A DNA stretch of 64,000 bases, taken from positions 51,504,233-51,568,232 of the forward strand of contig CM026403.1 of the NCBI GenBank assembly GCA_014843695.1. The letters run 5' to 3'. The stretch comes from Archivesica marissinica (taxonomy: Eukaryota; Mollusca; Bivalvia; Venerida; Vesicomyidae). The position numbers were made by a program, and so were the translations under genes. A model generated the notes under the pieces. It was given only the letters and a program-made list of their open reading frames with translations, made no database searches and was not told where the DNA came from. Shown here one piece after another: positions 8,167-18,980 of the stretch; within the stretch, counting starts at the first letter, position 1; every line of letters starts with the position of its first letter.

Positions 8167-11100
8167 CTATTACTACTGGCTGGCGATGTCGAACTTAATC
8201 CAGGCCCAGTACCTAACCATAGTAATCATGCTACCCCATCTGATCCATATATCAAACTAACTAACACTGGACTTAGCGTTATGCACTTAAATATACAAAG
8301 CTTGAAACCCAAAATAGATATCCTGGCCATCGAAGCTCAATCATATGACATTTTAGTTTTCACAGAAACATGGTTATCGTCATCCACACCCAACGACGTA
8401 CTACATATCCCTAACTTTAACCTACCCTCTAGATAGAACTGGTCGACCAGGTGGCGGCGTTGCAATCTATACTCGAAACACAATACATGCTATTGAACGT
8501 AAAGATCTTATTCAACAGGATCTAGAAACTCTATGGGTCGAAGTCTATGTCAGCCAACGCAAACTCCTGATCGGTGGTATTTACCGTCCACCAGACGCAA
8601 ACAATACACAATGGCTTAACATGGAACATAGCATTGACCTTGCCTTTAACCAACACTTCGACAACATTATCATTACTGGCGACTTCAATATAAATATCAG
8701 CGTATCCCCAAACAACAAAATTAACAGACTTATAGATTCGTACAATGCCCACCAGCTCATTACCTCTCCAGCACATTTCACCGAGCATTCTAGAACCACC
8801 ATCGACTTGATGTTTGTCAAGAATCGCCAACATGTCCTGCACAGCTTTGTCGCTGACCCCTTCATCCCTGACCTTGTCCGCTTCCATTGTCCTATCGTGT
8901 CCGTATTCAAGTTTTCTAAACCTACGCAGTCCCCATTTAAACGGCATATATGGCTGTATGACAAAGCCGACTATCCAACATACAGACACCTTCTTCAGTC
9001 AACAGACTGGGAATCTATTCTCGACAGCAATGATATGAACAGTATCGCAATAAATATCGCAGATTCTATAACAGCTGCAGCGTCTAGCAGCATTCCAAAC
9101 AAAACTGTAACAATCAGACTAAATGACGTTCCATGGATGAATAACAATATAAGACAAATGATCAAAAAGCGAAATAAAATTCACCAAAGAGCCAAGTCAA
9201 CCAACACAGTTTCATCATGGGAAGAATTCAGACACATTCGCAACGCCACAACATCCATAATCCGCAATTCCAAAGCAGAACATCAATCAGCAATCATCAA
9301 GCAAATCAATACTGAAAATATCCCCACAAAAACATGGTTTAAACTCGCAAACAAGCTCAACAACAAAAAATCAAACTCCTCTGTAATTCCTACCCTCTTT
9401 CATAATGGCACCGAGGCATCGAACGACTCAGACAAAGCAGAACTACTCAATTCCTTCTTCTGCTCCCAGTCAACTCTTGATGATGTCAACCGTCCTATCC
9501 CAACCATGCACAATCACACAATGAGTTCTCTATCAGAAATATTCATCTCTACTACGGACGTGAAAGGCGCTATATCGTTAGTAGACCCAGCCAAGGCTAG
9601 TGGTCCAGACAAAGTCAGCCCACGTCTAATCAAGGAGGCTCAGAGGAACTCGCTGGTCCCTTATCGCACCTTTTTAACTTACTTCTCTCTAACTCTACCT
9701 TCCCTCTTTCTTGGAAACAGGCAAATGTGACTCACATCTTTAAACAGTCTGATGCCTCCACACCGTCCAACTATAGGCCTATATCCCTACTTAGGGAAAC
9801 TAATGGAGCGATGTATACACAAACAACTCTTCAATTATGTTACATCTAACAACCTTCTCACTTCATTCCAATCTGGTTTCATAAAAGGCGATTCGACCGT
9901 CAATCAGCTGACATATATGTACAACGATGTCTGCAAAGCTCTTGACGAAGGCAAAGAAGTTCGAGCTGTCATCTGCAACATTTCGAAAGCCTTTGACAGA
10001 GTGTGGCACAAAGGTCTCCTCCATAAACTTGGTTCCATTAGCATAGCTGGTTCTCTTCTTTCTTGGTTCGAGTCCTATCTCTCTAATAGGAAACAGAGAG
10101 TCGTATTCGCAAATACCACCTCCTCTTGGGCACCAGTAAACGCTGGCATCCCACAAGGATCGATTCTAGGCCCTCTACTGTTTCTAATCTATATAAATGA
10201 CATAGTCACAGATGTTGAAACCACAATACGTTTGTTTGCTGACGACACAAGCCTATATGTCATAGTCGACGATCCAGTATCCTCGGCAACACTCCTAAAT
10301 AGAGATCTGGCACGTATACACTCCTGGTCCGAATCATGGTTAGTTACATTCAACCCAAACAAAACAGAGTCAGTTCTGTTCACTAGAAAACGTCGCAAAC
10401 TTCCTCACACAATCATATCTATGGATCAAAATCATATAAAACAAGTGAAAAATCACAAGCACCTCGGCCTTACCTTCTCTGACGACGGATCGTGGTCATC
10501 CCACATAACCTCATCGATAAACAAGGCATGGCAACGAATTGGAGTCTTACGATCCCTCAAATACATTCTCTCCCGCCCGAGTCTCCAGCGTATGTACGTC
10601 TCTTTCATTAGACCTCTCCTAGAATATGCAGATGTTGTCTGGGACAACTGTTCCAACACATTAAGCAACCACATCGAGGCAGTGCAAAACGAAGCAGCCC
10701 GCATAGTCAGTGGTGCTACTAAGCTTTGTAACCTCAACCGTCTCCGGAACGATCTCAACTGGGAAACCCTTGCATCGAGACATAAAGACCATAGATGTAT
10801 TCTCTTCTTTAAAATGAGGAAAAATCTAACTCCCACGTATCTTTCTGACATCATACCACAACAACCCATTCAAACCTACTCCCTACGTTCCGTTCCTGAC
10901 GTCCCTTTAATACACACTAAAACGCAAGCATATGCTAATTCATTTCTTCCAGCAACCATCCGCGATTGGAACTCTCTCCCTTATGACACCAATAATTCCA
11001 TAAATGTATCCGAATTTAAATCCAAACTCAGCAAGCCTAAGAAATATTCTCCTCTATACGACGTGGGAACCAGGAGGCTTCATATTCTCCATGCTCATCT

Positions 11101-11275
11101 ACGACTAGGATGTAGTTCTTTGAATTTCGACCTCCATCGCAAAAACATTGTTGAATCGCCAAACTGTGCCTGTGGAGCAATGGAAACAGCGATGCATTAC
11201 CTTACGCATACGATACCACAATGCTCGTCGCCTACTTTTGTCCAATATCCCTTGCGCACTGACAACAAATAATCT
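8167..11275 (+). pseudogene. LINE ORF2 (endonuclease plus reverse transcriptase), broken, copy A
   Basis: The reading frame begins in LLLLAGDVELNPGP, continues through the endonuclease (MHLNIQSLKPKIDIL, ITGDFNINIS, TIDLMFVKN) and a linker. The reverse transcriptase follows (SGFIKGDSTVNQL, SKAFDRVWHKGLLHKLG, GIPQGSILGPLLFLIYINDI, LFADDTSLYV), then a C-terminal domain with a CACG...H motif. Compared with copy B it has a 5-bp deletion at about 8431 in the endonuclease, a 1-bp deletion near 9645, an 8-bp deletion near 9790 just before GKLMERCIHK, and a small deletion at about 11205 that removes the last cysteine. Long frames at 8621-9730 and 9752-11272 are the intact pieces. The GIPQGSILGPLL and FADD boxes place it in the CR1/L2 group. 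It is not a host gene. Confidence 0.88.
8182..8208 (+). other. 2A-like ribosome-skipping motif (GDVELNPGP)
   Basis: The nine codons match the D-V/I-E-x-N-P-G-P signature at which ribosomes omit the Gly-Pro bond. It sits after a Leu-rich stretch and just before the endonuclease. 2A-like motifs at the N-terminus of ORF2 are known from CR1-type LINEs of several invertebrates. Activity here is inferred from the motif only. Confidence 0.8.
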
Positions 11276-11775
11276 TCTGTATGGCGATGATCGTTTACCA
11301 TTCAAAAACAACAAATCCATCTTTCTAACTGTCCAGGCTTACATTGCAGCTACAACGAGGTTTGATGCATGATCCGACTACCTGGTGGGTATTCCAGGTC
11401 CATCCTTCCTTTCCTGTGTGTCACAGCAACCCATTTCATTTCATCCCATTTACTAAGTGTCCATACCTTCCAATTCAGTTCACCACCAATTAGTGCACGC
11501 ATGATGACAACACTTGTTTCAAATTGCCCCACAAATCACAAGTACGCATACAAGCACCCAAGACCAATCGGGGCTAAAGAACCCAAGACAATGCCCGTCA
11601 TGTCTCACTAACCGCTCTCAATGCTAACAACTGTATATTGTAACATCCTCATGGAAAGGAATTTACATAAGCTCTCAGCTTGTTTTCCAATCCATTTCAG
11701 ATATCCTGTTGTATTTATATACCGTATATATATTGAATGAACTGAATAAAATATGTTTAAACTAACCCTTCTCAC

Positions 11776-11857
11776 CAATGTCCAGCCATTCAAGTAATCC
11801 CTCAACAACCTCCTGTTGTCCATAATCCAGAAGCGTATTCGCACGATCATGGTCATT
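11776..11857 (-). pseudogene. Candidate orphan exon, block 0
   Basis: On the minus strand an open stretch of about 27 codons (NDHDRANTLLDYGQQEVVEG and on to LLEWLDI) is preceded by TTCTACAAAG, a weak acceptor. It is followed by G|GTGAGAAGGG, a strong donor-like site. The LINE target duplication overlaps this donor. Copies exist at 24019-24100 and 43963-44044. The parent gene is not recognised; the helical Leu-rich pattern is not diagnostic. Confidence 0.25.
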
Positions 11858-12356
11858 CTTTGTAGAATTTGGATTGAAACAGGCTGATCGTTCTGTGTTT
11901 GATGAAATACATGTAATGTCCAAACATGTCAATGATAACAACATAAATACTGTAGTACGTTTATTATTCATTCATTCAACATTAATACGTAACACATTTA
12001 CAAACAACGGTATCTCTGAGGAAAATAATGCAAACATTGAATACATGAATGTAAAGCCGGAATACACAACTATCAATGTACCAGCGTCATGTTTTGGATG
12101 AACTTTTAATATCTCAAGAACATCATACACAACTATAATCATCACCGCATTACAACCTCTTCATTTAGTGCCCATTTTGTCATTGCAGAAGTCAAATATT
12201 AAAACACATAACCCAATTCACCGCCTAGGCTTACGTACGACTTTCTTTTGGAACTGTCAAAGCATCACCAATAGCTAGTTTATATGTCCAAGCAAATGAA
12301 CCATCTCATACGGGAAAATTATCAGTACAATAAGCGTTTAAGCTAAACCCAAAATG
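11858..12356. other. Shared block sequence, no gene recognised
   Basis: Present in blocks 0, 1 and 2 (also at 24101-24598 and 44045-44545). A 75-codon frame at 11874-12101 is retained in block 1, but block 2 has a stop in it (ATAG at about 44240). Nothing indicates function. Confidence 0.4.
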
Positions 12357-12605
12357 GGGCTTCCGTGGCCGAGTGCTTAAGGTCGTTGACTTCAACTCAT
12401 TTGCTCCTCACCGCTTTAGGTTACAATCCAAAGTGGAGTGTCGAATTTTGTCATGGCAAGAAGCTGTCCAGCTAGCTTCTGGGTGGTCTATGTTCTACCT
12501 GGGTGGTCTATGTTCTACCTGGGTGGTCTATGTTCTACCTGGGTGGTCTATGTTCTACCTGGGTGCCAGTTCGGGCATGAAACATTGCTCTGAGGTCACC
12601 CTATG
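12357..12605 (+). mobile_element. tRNA-Ser/Leu-like SINE, family B, block 0
   Basis: Begins GGGCTTCCGTGGCCGAGTGC, which matches the start and A-box of a class II tRNA, followed by TTAAGGTCGTTGACTTCAAC and a decayed B-box GGTTACAATCC. The tRNA-unrelated body holds GTCCAGCTAGCTTCTGGGTG and GGGCATGAAACATTGC. Sister copies are at 24600-24800, 44546-44750 and 44912-45170. Confidence 0.65.
12481..12560. repeat. 20-bp tandem repeat, four copies, inside SINE B
   Basis: GGGTGGTCTATGTTCTACCT is repeated exactly four times. Block 1 has one copy of this segment. Block 2 has one copy in its first SINE and four (one variant) in its second. Confidence 0.97.
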
Positions 12606-12904
12606 TATTTCGCCACGAATATGAGCTAGATAGTGGCCATATGAACAAAGCTGTTGGTGGCACTTTGTTTACTTTGTTTTTCAGCGTAATAAAATTGCTA
12701 CTTTCTGCAGAAGTAATGGCTAATTTATATGATCTGGCAGAAAATGTATGATTTTCTTCTGACCCTTTGTCTGTACTGCAATCAATAGGCAACATGAACG
12801 TATAAAAACAATCTACTTTACAAATTATTGATTAAACATGCATACATTATATTGACTAAACCTGCTATTGTTGGATGCCAATTGAAGTCATTTTTGTATC
12901 CATG
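12606..12904. other. Shared block sequence, no gene recognised
   Basis: AT-rich sequence also present, with indels, in blocks 1 and 2 between SINE B and the RNase-H-like relic. Block 1 and block 2 versions are several hundred bases longer here. Confidence 0.4.
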
Positions 12905-13172
12905 ATAAAATTAGATTGCAAAGGTGTGCAAAACAAGCAATTCGTGTGAAATATATAACGTATGAGATTCCATACACTGATGCTAGACAATCAACTATTG
13001 CTTATGATACATCCCAATGGCGACCTTCTTGGAATAATATACAAGTCAACAAGCTTCATTTAGCTAAGTTATACATTGGTGAACCATCTTCTGTGCAACG
13101 CTCCAACCATAGAGAGGAAACTGGTACCATGACTAGGATAAGACATACCCAGTTCATTCATTCATTCATTTA
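12905..13172 (+). pseudogene. LINE C-terminal (RNase-H-like tail) relic, block 0
   Basis: The plus-strand frame reads YTDARQSTIAYDTSQWRPSW, then NNIQVNKLHLAKLYIGEP, then NHREETGTMTRIRHTQFIHS. The NKL...IGE...NRREE...TRxRxGHTxxTHS pattern is the usual C-terminus of jockey/I-type LINE ORF2 after the RNase H domain. Only this tail remains. Copies occur at 25865-26135 and 45905-46165. Confidence 0.55.
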
Positions 13173-13658
13173 ATGAAAAGAGATGATTTACCATAGTACA
13201 CCATGTCATTCCGCTATTAATGCGCAACAATTAACTGTGCCAGTCGTCAAAAACACTATACATTTGTGACAATACAAGAGTTTTCCGACACAGTCCAATA
13301 CGGCATTGTATTTTTAAAGTAATCACATATTGTCCTTAGTACAGCTTGATAAATTGCCATTGAATTGATCTCATTTCGTTGTTATTACACATACATTTTA
13401 CATGTATTGTTATCTCTCTTGCATACACTATACTTAACCCGATGCGGTATAGTTTAGTACGATATTAAGCCAATATGCACTCACTAATATTAACGTTAAG
13501 TACATTATCAAGAAAACAATATGCTACTTTCGTTTAATAGTTGATGTATTTATCAGTAGTTCTAGATATAGAGATGCATAACACAGGGTCTTAATAGTGT
13601 ATCCACGTTGATAGAAAGCTACTTGCAAATGCAGGTGTTCTGCTATCACAGTAGTCAT
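13173..13658. other. GPCR copy 1 downstream region
   Basis: Non-coding 3' flank of the GPCR gene. Block 1 carries the equivalent at 26136-26777. In block 2 the whole stretch, together with the end of the GPCR reading frame, is deleted. No polyadenylation signal could be assigned with confidence. Confidence 0.4.
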
Positions 13659-14807
13659 TCAATCTTCTTGATATATAACTGTACTGGTTTCAGATACCGC
13701 ACTTCTGAGAGCAAGTGTTGAATCGACGGAGTATATAGTCGATGCATTACGATTAATTTCTCTAGAACATCTTCTCCGGCACGGAATGATATCCAGAAAG
13801 CGGTTACGAAACTGAGTTGAGAACATGACGTAGATTATGAAGTTACACGAGTGGTTCAATTGTTCAAAAGTGAGACCAACTCCTTGCAATATAATCAGTC
13901 CTTCGTTTTTAGAACCAAAAATGGGTTGATTTGTCGCGGTAGCTATAATAACTGTGACTGTGATTGGTGTAACCCATACAATGTACGCAACGACTACACC
14001 AACCAACATTAACGATATACGAGACGTATCACGTGCAGACCGTTCATTGATACCTTGGGCAAGTACTTCACGCATGCGATGACTTTTAACAAGCGAAATG
14101 ATAATCGGTGGCGTAATAGAGAGAAGAATGGTCATAGGAGCCAGTGAATATAATGTTGCACCAATAATGATGAACATTTTCTGTAGGTCCTTGGTATCTG
14201 GTGTGACAAAATCAGGTCTACAAATGCCATCATCTATGCCTGTTGTAATTGACGTAATGCTATGTATTATAATAAGAAATAGATACACAGTAGCAATGGC
14301 AGCCAACACATTTATACGTGTAACTAGTGTTCTGGCTTTCAGTGGGAAAAGTACAGCAATGAATCTCTCTAATGCGACCAACACCACGCACCAAGAAGCT
14401 GTAGCTTTTCCAAAGCGATATAGTGTAATAAATAGCTTACATCCGATTACTGTAATTGCCCTAATATCACCACCGTGCCAAATATCTCGCATAAATTGCT
14501 GATTGAACGGATTTGTCAGCAACACTAGCGAATCGGAAAATGCCAATGCGCATAAAATGTATCGTGATGTGACCTTGCGAAATTTGACATGCGTTACAGT
14601 AAGAATGACGCAACTGTTTCCTAGCAGACCAACACATAATAAGATAGGACAGATAAATAGTTGTGCAAGATTCATTCTGCCTTGCAATAACTGCCATTCC
14701 GGCTTATATCCTATTGGTGCATCATAAGCCGTAGTATTCCACACTGCAGTTGTGCCTTCCGTATCATTAATGGATGTCACGCTTGTAGCTGTAGTAGAAT
14801 TATCCAT
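13659..14807 (-). CDS. Rhodopsin-like (class A) GPCR, copy 1, intact
   Basis: The 382-residue seven-helix plasma-membrane receptor probably couples a peptide ligand to G proteins. The ligand is unknown. The N-terminus has three NxT sequons (N3, N14, N24). TM1 is about 48-72 with the GN pair (63-64), TM2 82-103 with LAFSD (88-92). TM3 starts near Cys123 and ends in ERF (147-149, replacing DRY). TM4 is 165-186 and ECL2 Cys is 196. TM5 is 212-240, TM6 265-290 with VWVTP (277-281, replacing CWxP). TM7 is about 303-328 with NFIIY (322-326, replacing NPxxY). Cys343 and Cys347 could be palmitoylated. The start is the ATG at 14807. A frame continues upstream only through a GTG across an apparent splice acceptor, so that extension is rejected. 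The whole CDS is in one exon. Three further copies lie in the window. It is likely an expanded lineage-specific orphan family. Confidence 0.85.
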   Translation of the reverse strand: MDNSTTATSVTSINDTEGTTAVWNTTAYDAPIGYKPEWQLLQGRMNLAQLFICPILLCVGLLGNSCVILTVTHVKFRKVTSRYILCALAFSDSLVLLTNPFNQQFMRDIWHGGDIRAITVIGCKLFITLYRFGKATASWCVVLVALERFIAVLFPLKARTLVTRINVLAAIATVYLFLIIIHSITSITTGIDDGICRPDFVTPDTKDLQKMFIIIGATLYSLAPMTILLSITPPIIISLVKSHRMREVLAQGINERSARDTSRISLMLVGVVVAYIVWVTPITVTVIIATATNQPIFGSKNEGLIILQGVGLTFEQLNHSCNFIIYVMFSTQFRNRFLDIIPCRRRCSREINRNASTIYSVDSTLALRSAVSETSTVIYQED

Positions 14808-14827
14808 CGTTGTATCTCCGTCGTGAT

Positions 14828-14838
14828 CTGAAAAAAGT
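14828..14838 (-). other. Candidate 3' splice site upstream of GPCR copy 1
   Basis: On the minus strand CTTTTTTCAG precedes ATCACGACGG, 20 bases before the ATG. It fits a 3' splice site ending an intron in the 5' UTR. The site is retained in copies 3 and 4 (CTTTTTTTCAG and CTTTTTTCAG) and in shortened form in copy 2. The donor exon was not identified. Confidence 0.45.
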
Positions 14839-15069
14839 ATCACCAATTAATCCACACTGCAGGTAATGTACAAAATGGTGCAATTATATAGTACTAAATT
14901 AATGATAAAGTCATATATTCCTGTTCTTGAAACTGACTGTCAACATATGTTGCTAGCACGCAATTATATTCGTTACACACCCAGTATTACCCTTGTTTTG
15001 CAGTAAAGAAATCCACCCTTTCTAACATTTGAATATACTTGAGCATTGAAGAACACTATTCAATCTTGT

Positions 15070-15285
15070 TTTGACTCGAATAGTCTGTTCTCATTCGGCA
15101 CTCTTCGGACCGGGAGGTATACGAGATGGTACGGTGGTCGCCAGATCGGATAGGTGGGTTTTCTCCGGGTACTCCGGTTTCCTCCCACACGAATGACCAC
15201 ATATACGATTTCATCAGCGCCAACGAGAGTGATTAATATAAGTTGCTTGAACTTGCATTGTAAAATAAATAAAGTTTAACTTTAA
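15070..15285 (+). mobile_element. SINE, family C (CTCCGGGTACTCCGG core), block 1
   Basis: Contains GGTGGGTTTTCTCCGGGTAC continuing into TCCGGTTTCCTCCCACACGA, a core sequence found in SINEs across many invertebrates. It ends in AAGTTGCTTGAACTTGC and an AAAATAAATAAAG tail. It sits upstream of the GPCR in all four blocks (28190-28398, 47555-47775, 62045-62265), so it predates the duplications. The head is too degraded to name the tRNA. Confidence 0.7.
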
Positions 15286-16579
15286 ACTCATCATGACTCA
15301 GTTTCTCCGTAACATAGCATAGTAGTAAGTAATGTTTAGTTTGATTATATTTTATTTGTATATGTGAAATAAGTACAATCACAATCATACCCTCGAGTGT
15401 CCGGTTTCCGTTATGATAAGAAATGATTGGCATTCAACAAAACGAATCTTAAAACTACATAGTTTCTAAATGTATGATGTAAATAAAGTAACGTTCCTCT
15501 TTTATTCCAAAGAATTAGAAATGAATATGACTACGTAAATAACAACGGGCGCTGTCATTTTTACCATGACCCGAAACAGACATCTGTGGTGACTGGTACC
15601 GGAGTTATCGTGACCTTTCAGCAAATCAATTTTGCGTAACATCGAATGGGTGTAAATATAAAATGAACACGTTTCATAAAGCATAATGATCATTTCTATT
15701 ATTTTGATGAATATTTCTTTTCACAGTCACAGTGAACACTTTCACAGTTTAACAAGCATTTAAACATGTGGACACCTGAATTCATCACCTAATCTTGTAA
15801 GCCTGACTTTTGAACAGTAAATGAGGTGGGTCCAATGGTCACACTGTGCCCATTTGTAAGGGCTGTTGATGATTATTGCCTGTACTTTCGCTTTGTAGGT
15901 GGTGGACTGCCATAAACCTAAAACAAAATTAAAAACTATTCCTTTAAGTACACTACACTACAGGACACATCGCTTAATTGACGATGACAGTAACACTGTA
16001 TGGAACTCAAAACAATATAAGAGATGTCTCCAAAACGAACTCTCCTTACACTAATTAAACTTGTAACCCAGTCTATATTGACCTTCACATTAAATGACAG
16101 GTAGGTAAACAAATCAGCCGACGCAAAACAAAACTGGAAATGGTCAATATTTTGCAGTAAATCAAATGGACAAATGGTGATGCAATATTGCATTATGAAA
16201 GATAGCATGTTTTATACCAATGCAAGGAAAATAACCGATTACTTATGCCTACAAGGATTATACGGCGCATTGTTGTTGCCAAATATGGAAAATGACCTTT
16301 GACACTATCTATTCCTGATTGGTGACGTCAGAAAACACCGATCGCGCGCAGTATTGTAAATACTTACGGGGTAACGAAAACGAAGGTATCACGATTTGAG
16401 GACACTAGAGGATACAAGTATTATATACATACACAAATGGGTTGGACCACAAGCTATGGCAAATTAGATTCGGTCCTCCCCATTGTAGCAGACAAATAAG
16501 TTTTGAATTGTTCTCATGCTACAGAAGCCCATCATATTTCACGTAGTAAGTATTGTTTTGATACACGAGATCTAGATGT
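15286..16579. other. Block 1 non-coding interval
   Basis: The first ~150 bp and the stretch from about 16420 match other blocks. The middle, about 15420-16410, has no counterpart in blocks 2-4 and holds only short unsupported frames. It is either a block-1 insertion or was lost elsewhere. Confidence 0.45.
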
Positions 16580-17420
16580 GTTTGCTAAAAGTAATATCAA
16601 GATGTTTGTGGTGTTCAATAAAAGTTAATAAAGTACACATTAGGGCTGTCTCTTTCGCAAAGGAGAAAAAAGCATTGCCTCGGTTTTTGTTGGATTGAAT
16701 TTAACCAGCGATTGCTTGGATCCAGGACATAAGAGTGTTCATATCTTCGTTAAGTGTTGTCTCCATTAGAGATATGTAACTTGTTGATGTTGCAAGAGAA
16801 CCGTCACTGTCGTATGTGAATAGTCTGGTAATACGTATCAAAGAATCTGCAATATCATTAACATAAATTAAATATAGTAAAGGAAATATGAATGAACCCT
16901 GTTAGACACCTTCGGGTAATTATTTTTCTACAGAAAATAAGGTTCTAACAAACACATGTATGTTGATTACAATTTGATAAGTAATCTGAAAACTACTTCA
17001 GCACATTTCCGGTAATACCATATTGCTTTATCTTAAATGTTAATCCGTTATGCCATACTCAGTCAAATGCCTTGGATATACCACAATATAGTATACATGT
17101 TGATTCATTATCATCTAATTACCAGCAAATTTGATTATAGATATATATTAGTTTGTTGATGGTTGAATGGCATCCATATTGTTTGGGATATATAACATTA
17201 TTTGCATGTAAATAGTTATATATTTCTTTAAAAATCACTCATTCCATCACCTTACCTACACGGTTGATTATAGAAATCAGTCAATTGTTTGACGGTTTGT
17301 CTTGTTACCATTGTCATACAGTGGAATTAGATTAGCTGATTTCCTACATCTAGGATAGTGAATTTAATTTGCGCGTATCACTTTTAGCATGTTGTGTTAA
17401 AAGAGCTGGCATCAAACTGG
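16580..17420 (-). pseudogene. CR1-like reverse-transcriptase relic, block 1
   Basis: Minus-strand fragments read as a decayed reverse transcriptase: YGCHSTINKLIYIYNQICW, then CGISKAFD-VWHNGLTFKIK (stop marked by the dash), then QYGITGNVLK and DYLSNCNQ, then an Asp-poor QGSFIFPLLYLIYVNDI and FNPTKTEA. Order and motifs fit the CR1/L2 group, but stops are frequent. Present in all four blocks, hence older than the array. Confidence 0.6.
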
Positions 17421-18035
17421 ACACTCGAATACACTTCAATTTCGTTTTATTGAACAGGTATATGACTTTAACTATCCAAAGCAGTTTGTGTGATACTTGT
17501 TACCAAATGTTCGCTCAGTTATCTCTAGTTGTTAGTGTTCACTAGAACGTTCATTAGAACACGAATATTATCTTTTGAACAAAGAAAAAGAATTTTGTTT
17601 AGCATTTGCTGCCAACCGTTCCCTTATCAGATATATTTTTAATCTACTATCTTACGATTGGTCCTATATCATGTCCATGTTTTATTTATTCTTAGAAGCA
17701 GCTGCTAAATAGGTCACCCTCAATCTGATGGAGAATGATAATTGTTTTTCTAAAACCATTTCTTAATTATGCATTAGTGCTGATGTCGGTATCTGTGATA
17801 AAATCTATTGTAATTTTTTTATTGAATGGCTAGGTACGATGTTAATTTGATATATGTTTATATTTGCTGTATAGTACATAGATGAGACTAAAATAAAGAT
17901 GAAAGATTGATGCAATTTATCAATTAATTCAATCAACATCAGACACATTCTAATACTAACATAGACTGATCCAAAGAGTCTCCAAGTTCAAATAGATAAA
18001 ATATACATGTATTCGTTAAATGGGGCTTGAAAGCT
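17421..18035. other. Shared block sequence with a retrotransposon-like 3' tail
   Basis: Non-coding. It includes TAGATGAGACTAAAATAAAG at about 17880-17900, a motif that recurs seven more times in the window and resembles the end of a LINE or SINE. Block 2 and block 3 versions of this interval are longer by about 130 bp. Confidence 0.45.
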
Positions 18036-18256
18036 CGATCCCCCGTCTGATCTTAATAAAATTAACAGTCTTTCAGATGGGACATTAAACCGAGGTCTCG
18101 TGTTGGTGCTGTAAACCGTACACGTAAACGAACCAGAGGAAACTCTGGAATGGGTCTCTGTCTGTATCATTGCACTATCATCCAAAAATCTAAAATGACT
18201 AATCTCTTCGGGAGGCGTCGCTCATATGGGCAACCGGTAGCGACGATAAATAAAAG
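18036..18256 (+). mobile_element. tRNA-derived SINE, family A, block 1
   Basis: A plus-strand copy beginning inside the B-box region (CTCGATCCCCCGTCTGATC). It continues with the ATTAAACCGAGGTCTCGTGT core, CTCTGGAATGGGTCTC and GGGCAACCGGTAGCGAC, and ends in a GATAAATAAA tail. The A-box half is absent. The orthologous insertion is in blocks 2 and 3. Confidence 0.75.
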
Positions 18257-18978
18257 TAACGTGGGCTTGAAAGTTAATGTTTCCAAGACCAATGTCTGTG
18301 TTTTTGAAAAACGAAAACAGATTCGAAATGTGGATATATGTATTAATATGTTGAATTTGTTGACCATTTCATTTATTTGGGAATAAAGTTTTCCCATATG
18401 GGCAATATCTATCTTCCTATGATGTCGAAACCCTCGCGGGGACGTAGACATGTGATTATCAAGTGCTGTAAAAATGTTAGCTGAACAAGCTCTAAGAACG
18501 CATCATAGTCTTCTCTTTTTGATAAAGTGAATTTTGACATCAAAATTAAGTTATCTATGTTCGACACTATGATTGCCCCATTGTATTGGTTTCAACATAT
18601 TTATACGTTCATTATGTACAGTACATATCAATTACATAGCTATACAAACGAAAATGGATTTAATCGGAAGCTTAAAGCTTATTATGAATATCCCCATTTT
18701 ATTGTATGGTGCTGAAGTTTGGGGTGCGTACAACTGTACGGAAATTGATAAATTTCACATTAATTTGTGTAAGCGGATTCTTGAACTCCGTAACCGACAC
18801 CCACCAATGCTATATTAGGTGAGCTTGGTAGATATCCCCATTATAGTATTGCATCTATTATGGTGCGGGCCGTTGTTGTCTAATGTAGTTAATACTTGTT
18901 GCCCAAGCCATTTATTTGTTCATGCTGTGTATTGTATCTTTATGTGTATGGCATATGTACTATTGATTTGGAATAATA
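18257..18978 (+). pseudogene. LINE reverse-transcriptase C-terminal relic, block 1 (left part)
   Basis: The frame after the SINE tail reads GLKVNVSKTNVCVFEKRKQI. Further on comes IPILLYGAEVWGAYN and a stretch with IDKFHINLCKRILELRNRHP. These are typical of the thumb/connection region of LINE ORF2 proteins. Stops and frameshifts are present. The Tc1 element at 18981 interrupts it. Confidence 0.6.
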
Positions 18979-18980
18979 TA

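Larger units (their letters stand above)
8153..11763 (+). mobile_element. CR1-group LINE with 2A-like motif, copy A
   Basis: A non-LTR retrotransposon whose 5' UTR is lost in the assembly gap. It retains the 2A-like motif, the AP-endonuclease domain, the reverse transcriptase, a C-terminal cysteine motif and a 3' UTR of about 390 bp. The element ends in AATAAAATATGTTTAAACT. The 3' flank begins with AACCCTTCTCAC (11764-11775), the target-duplication sequence found at both ends of copy B. The same insertion is therefore present in blocks 0 and 2. Multiple frameshifts make it immobile. Confidence 0.9.

Noticed and set aside
8531..8989. Minus-strand 152-codon frame over the LINE endonuclease
   Set aside because: Antisense shadow of ORF2. 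Its product has no domain and the sense frame matches endonuclease motifs.
11776..11857. CARD or ankyrin-type domain in the NTLLDYGQQEVVEGLLEWL peptide
   Set aside because: Leu-rich helical pattern alone is not diagnostic and the segment is too short to assign a fold.
14098..14502. Plus-strand 134-codon frame opposite the GPCR, also open at 46578 and 61128
   Set aside because: It mirrors the codon structure of the conserved receptor on the other strand and is a shadow frame.
14808..14846. N-terminal extension MVILFSDHDGDTT of GPCR copy 1
   Set aside because: It begins at GTG and crosses an evident splice acceptor. The ATG at 14807 matches the start of copy 3.
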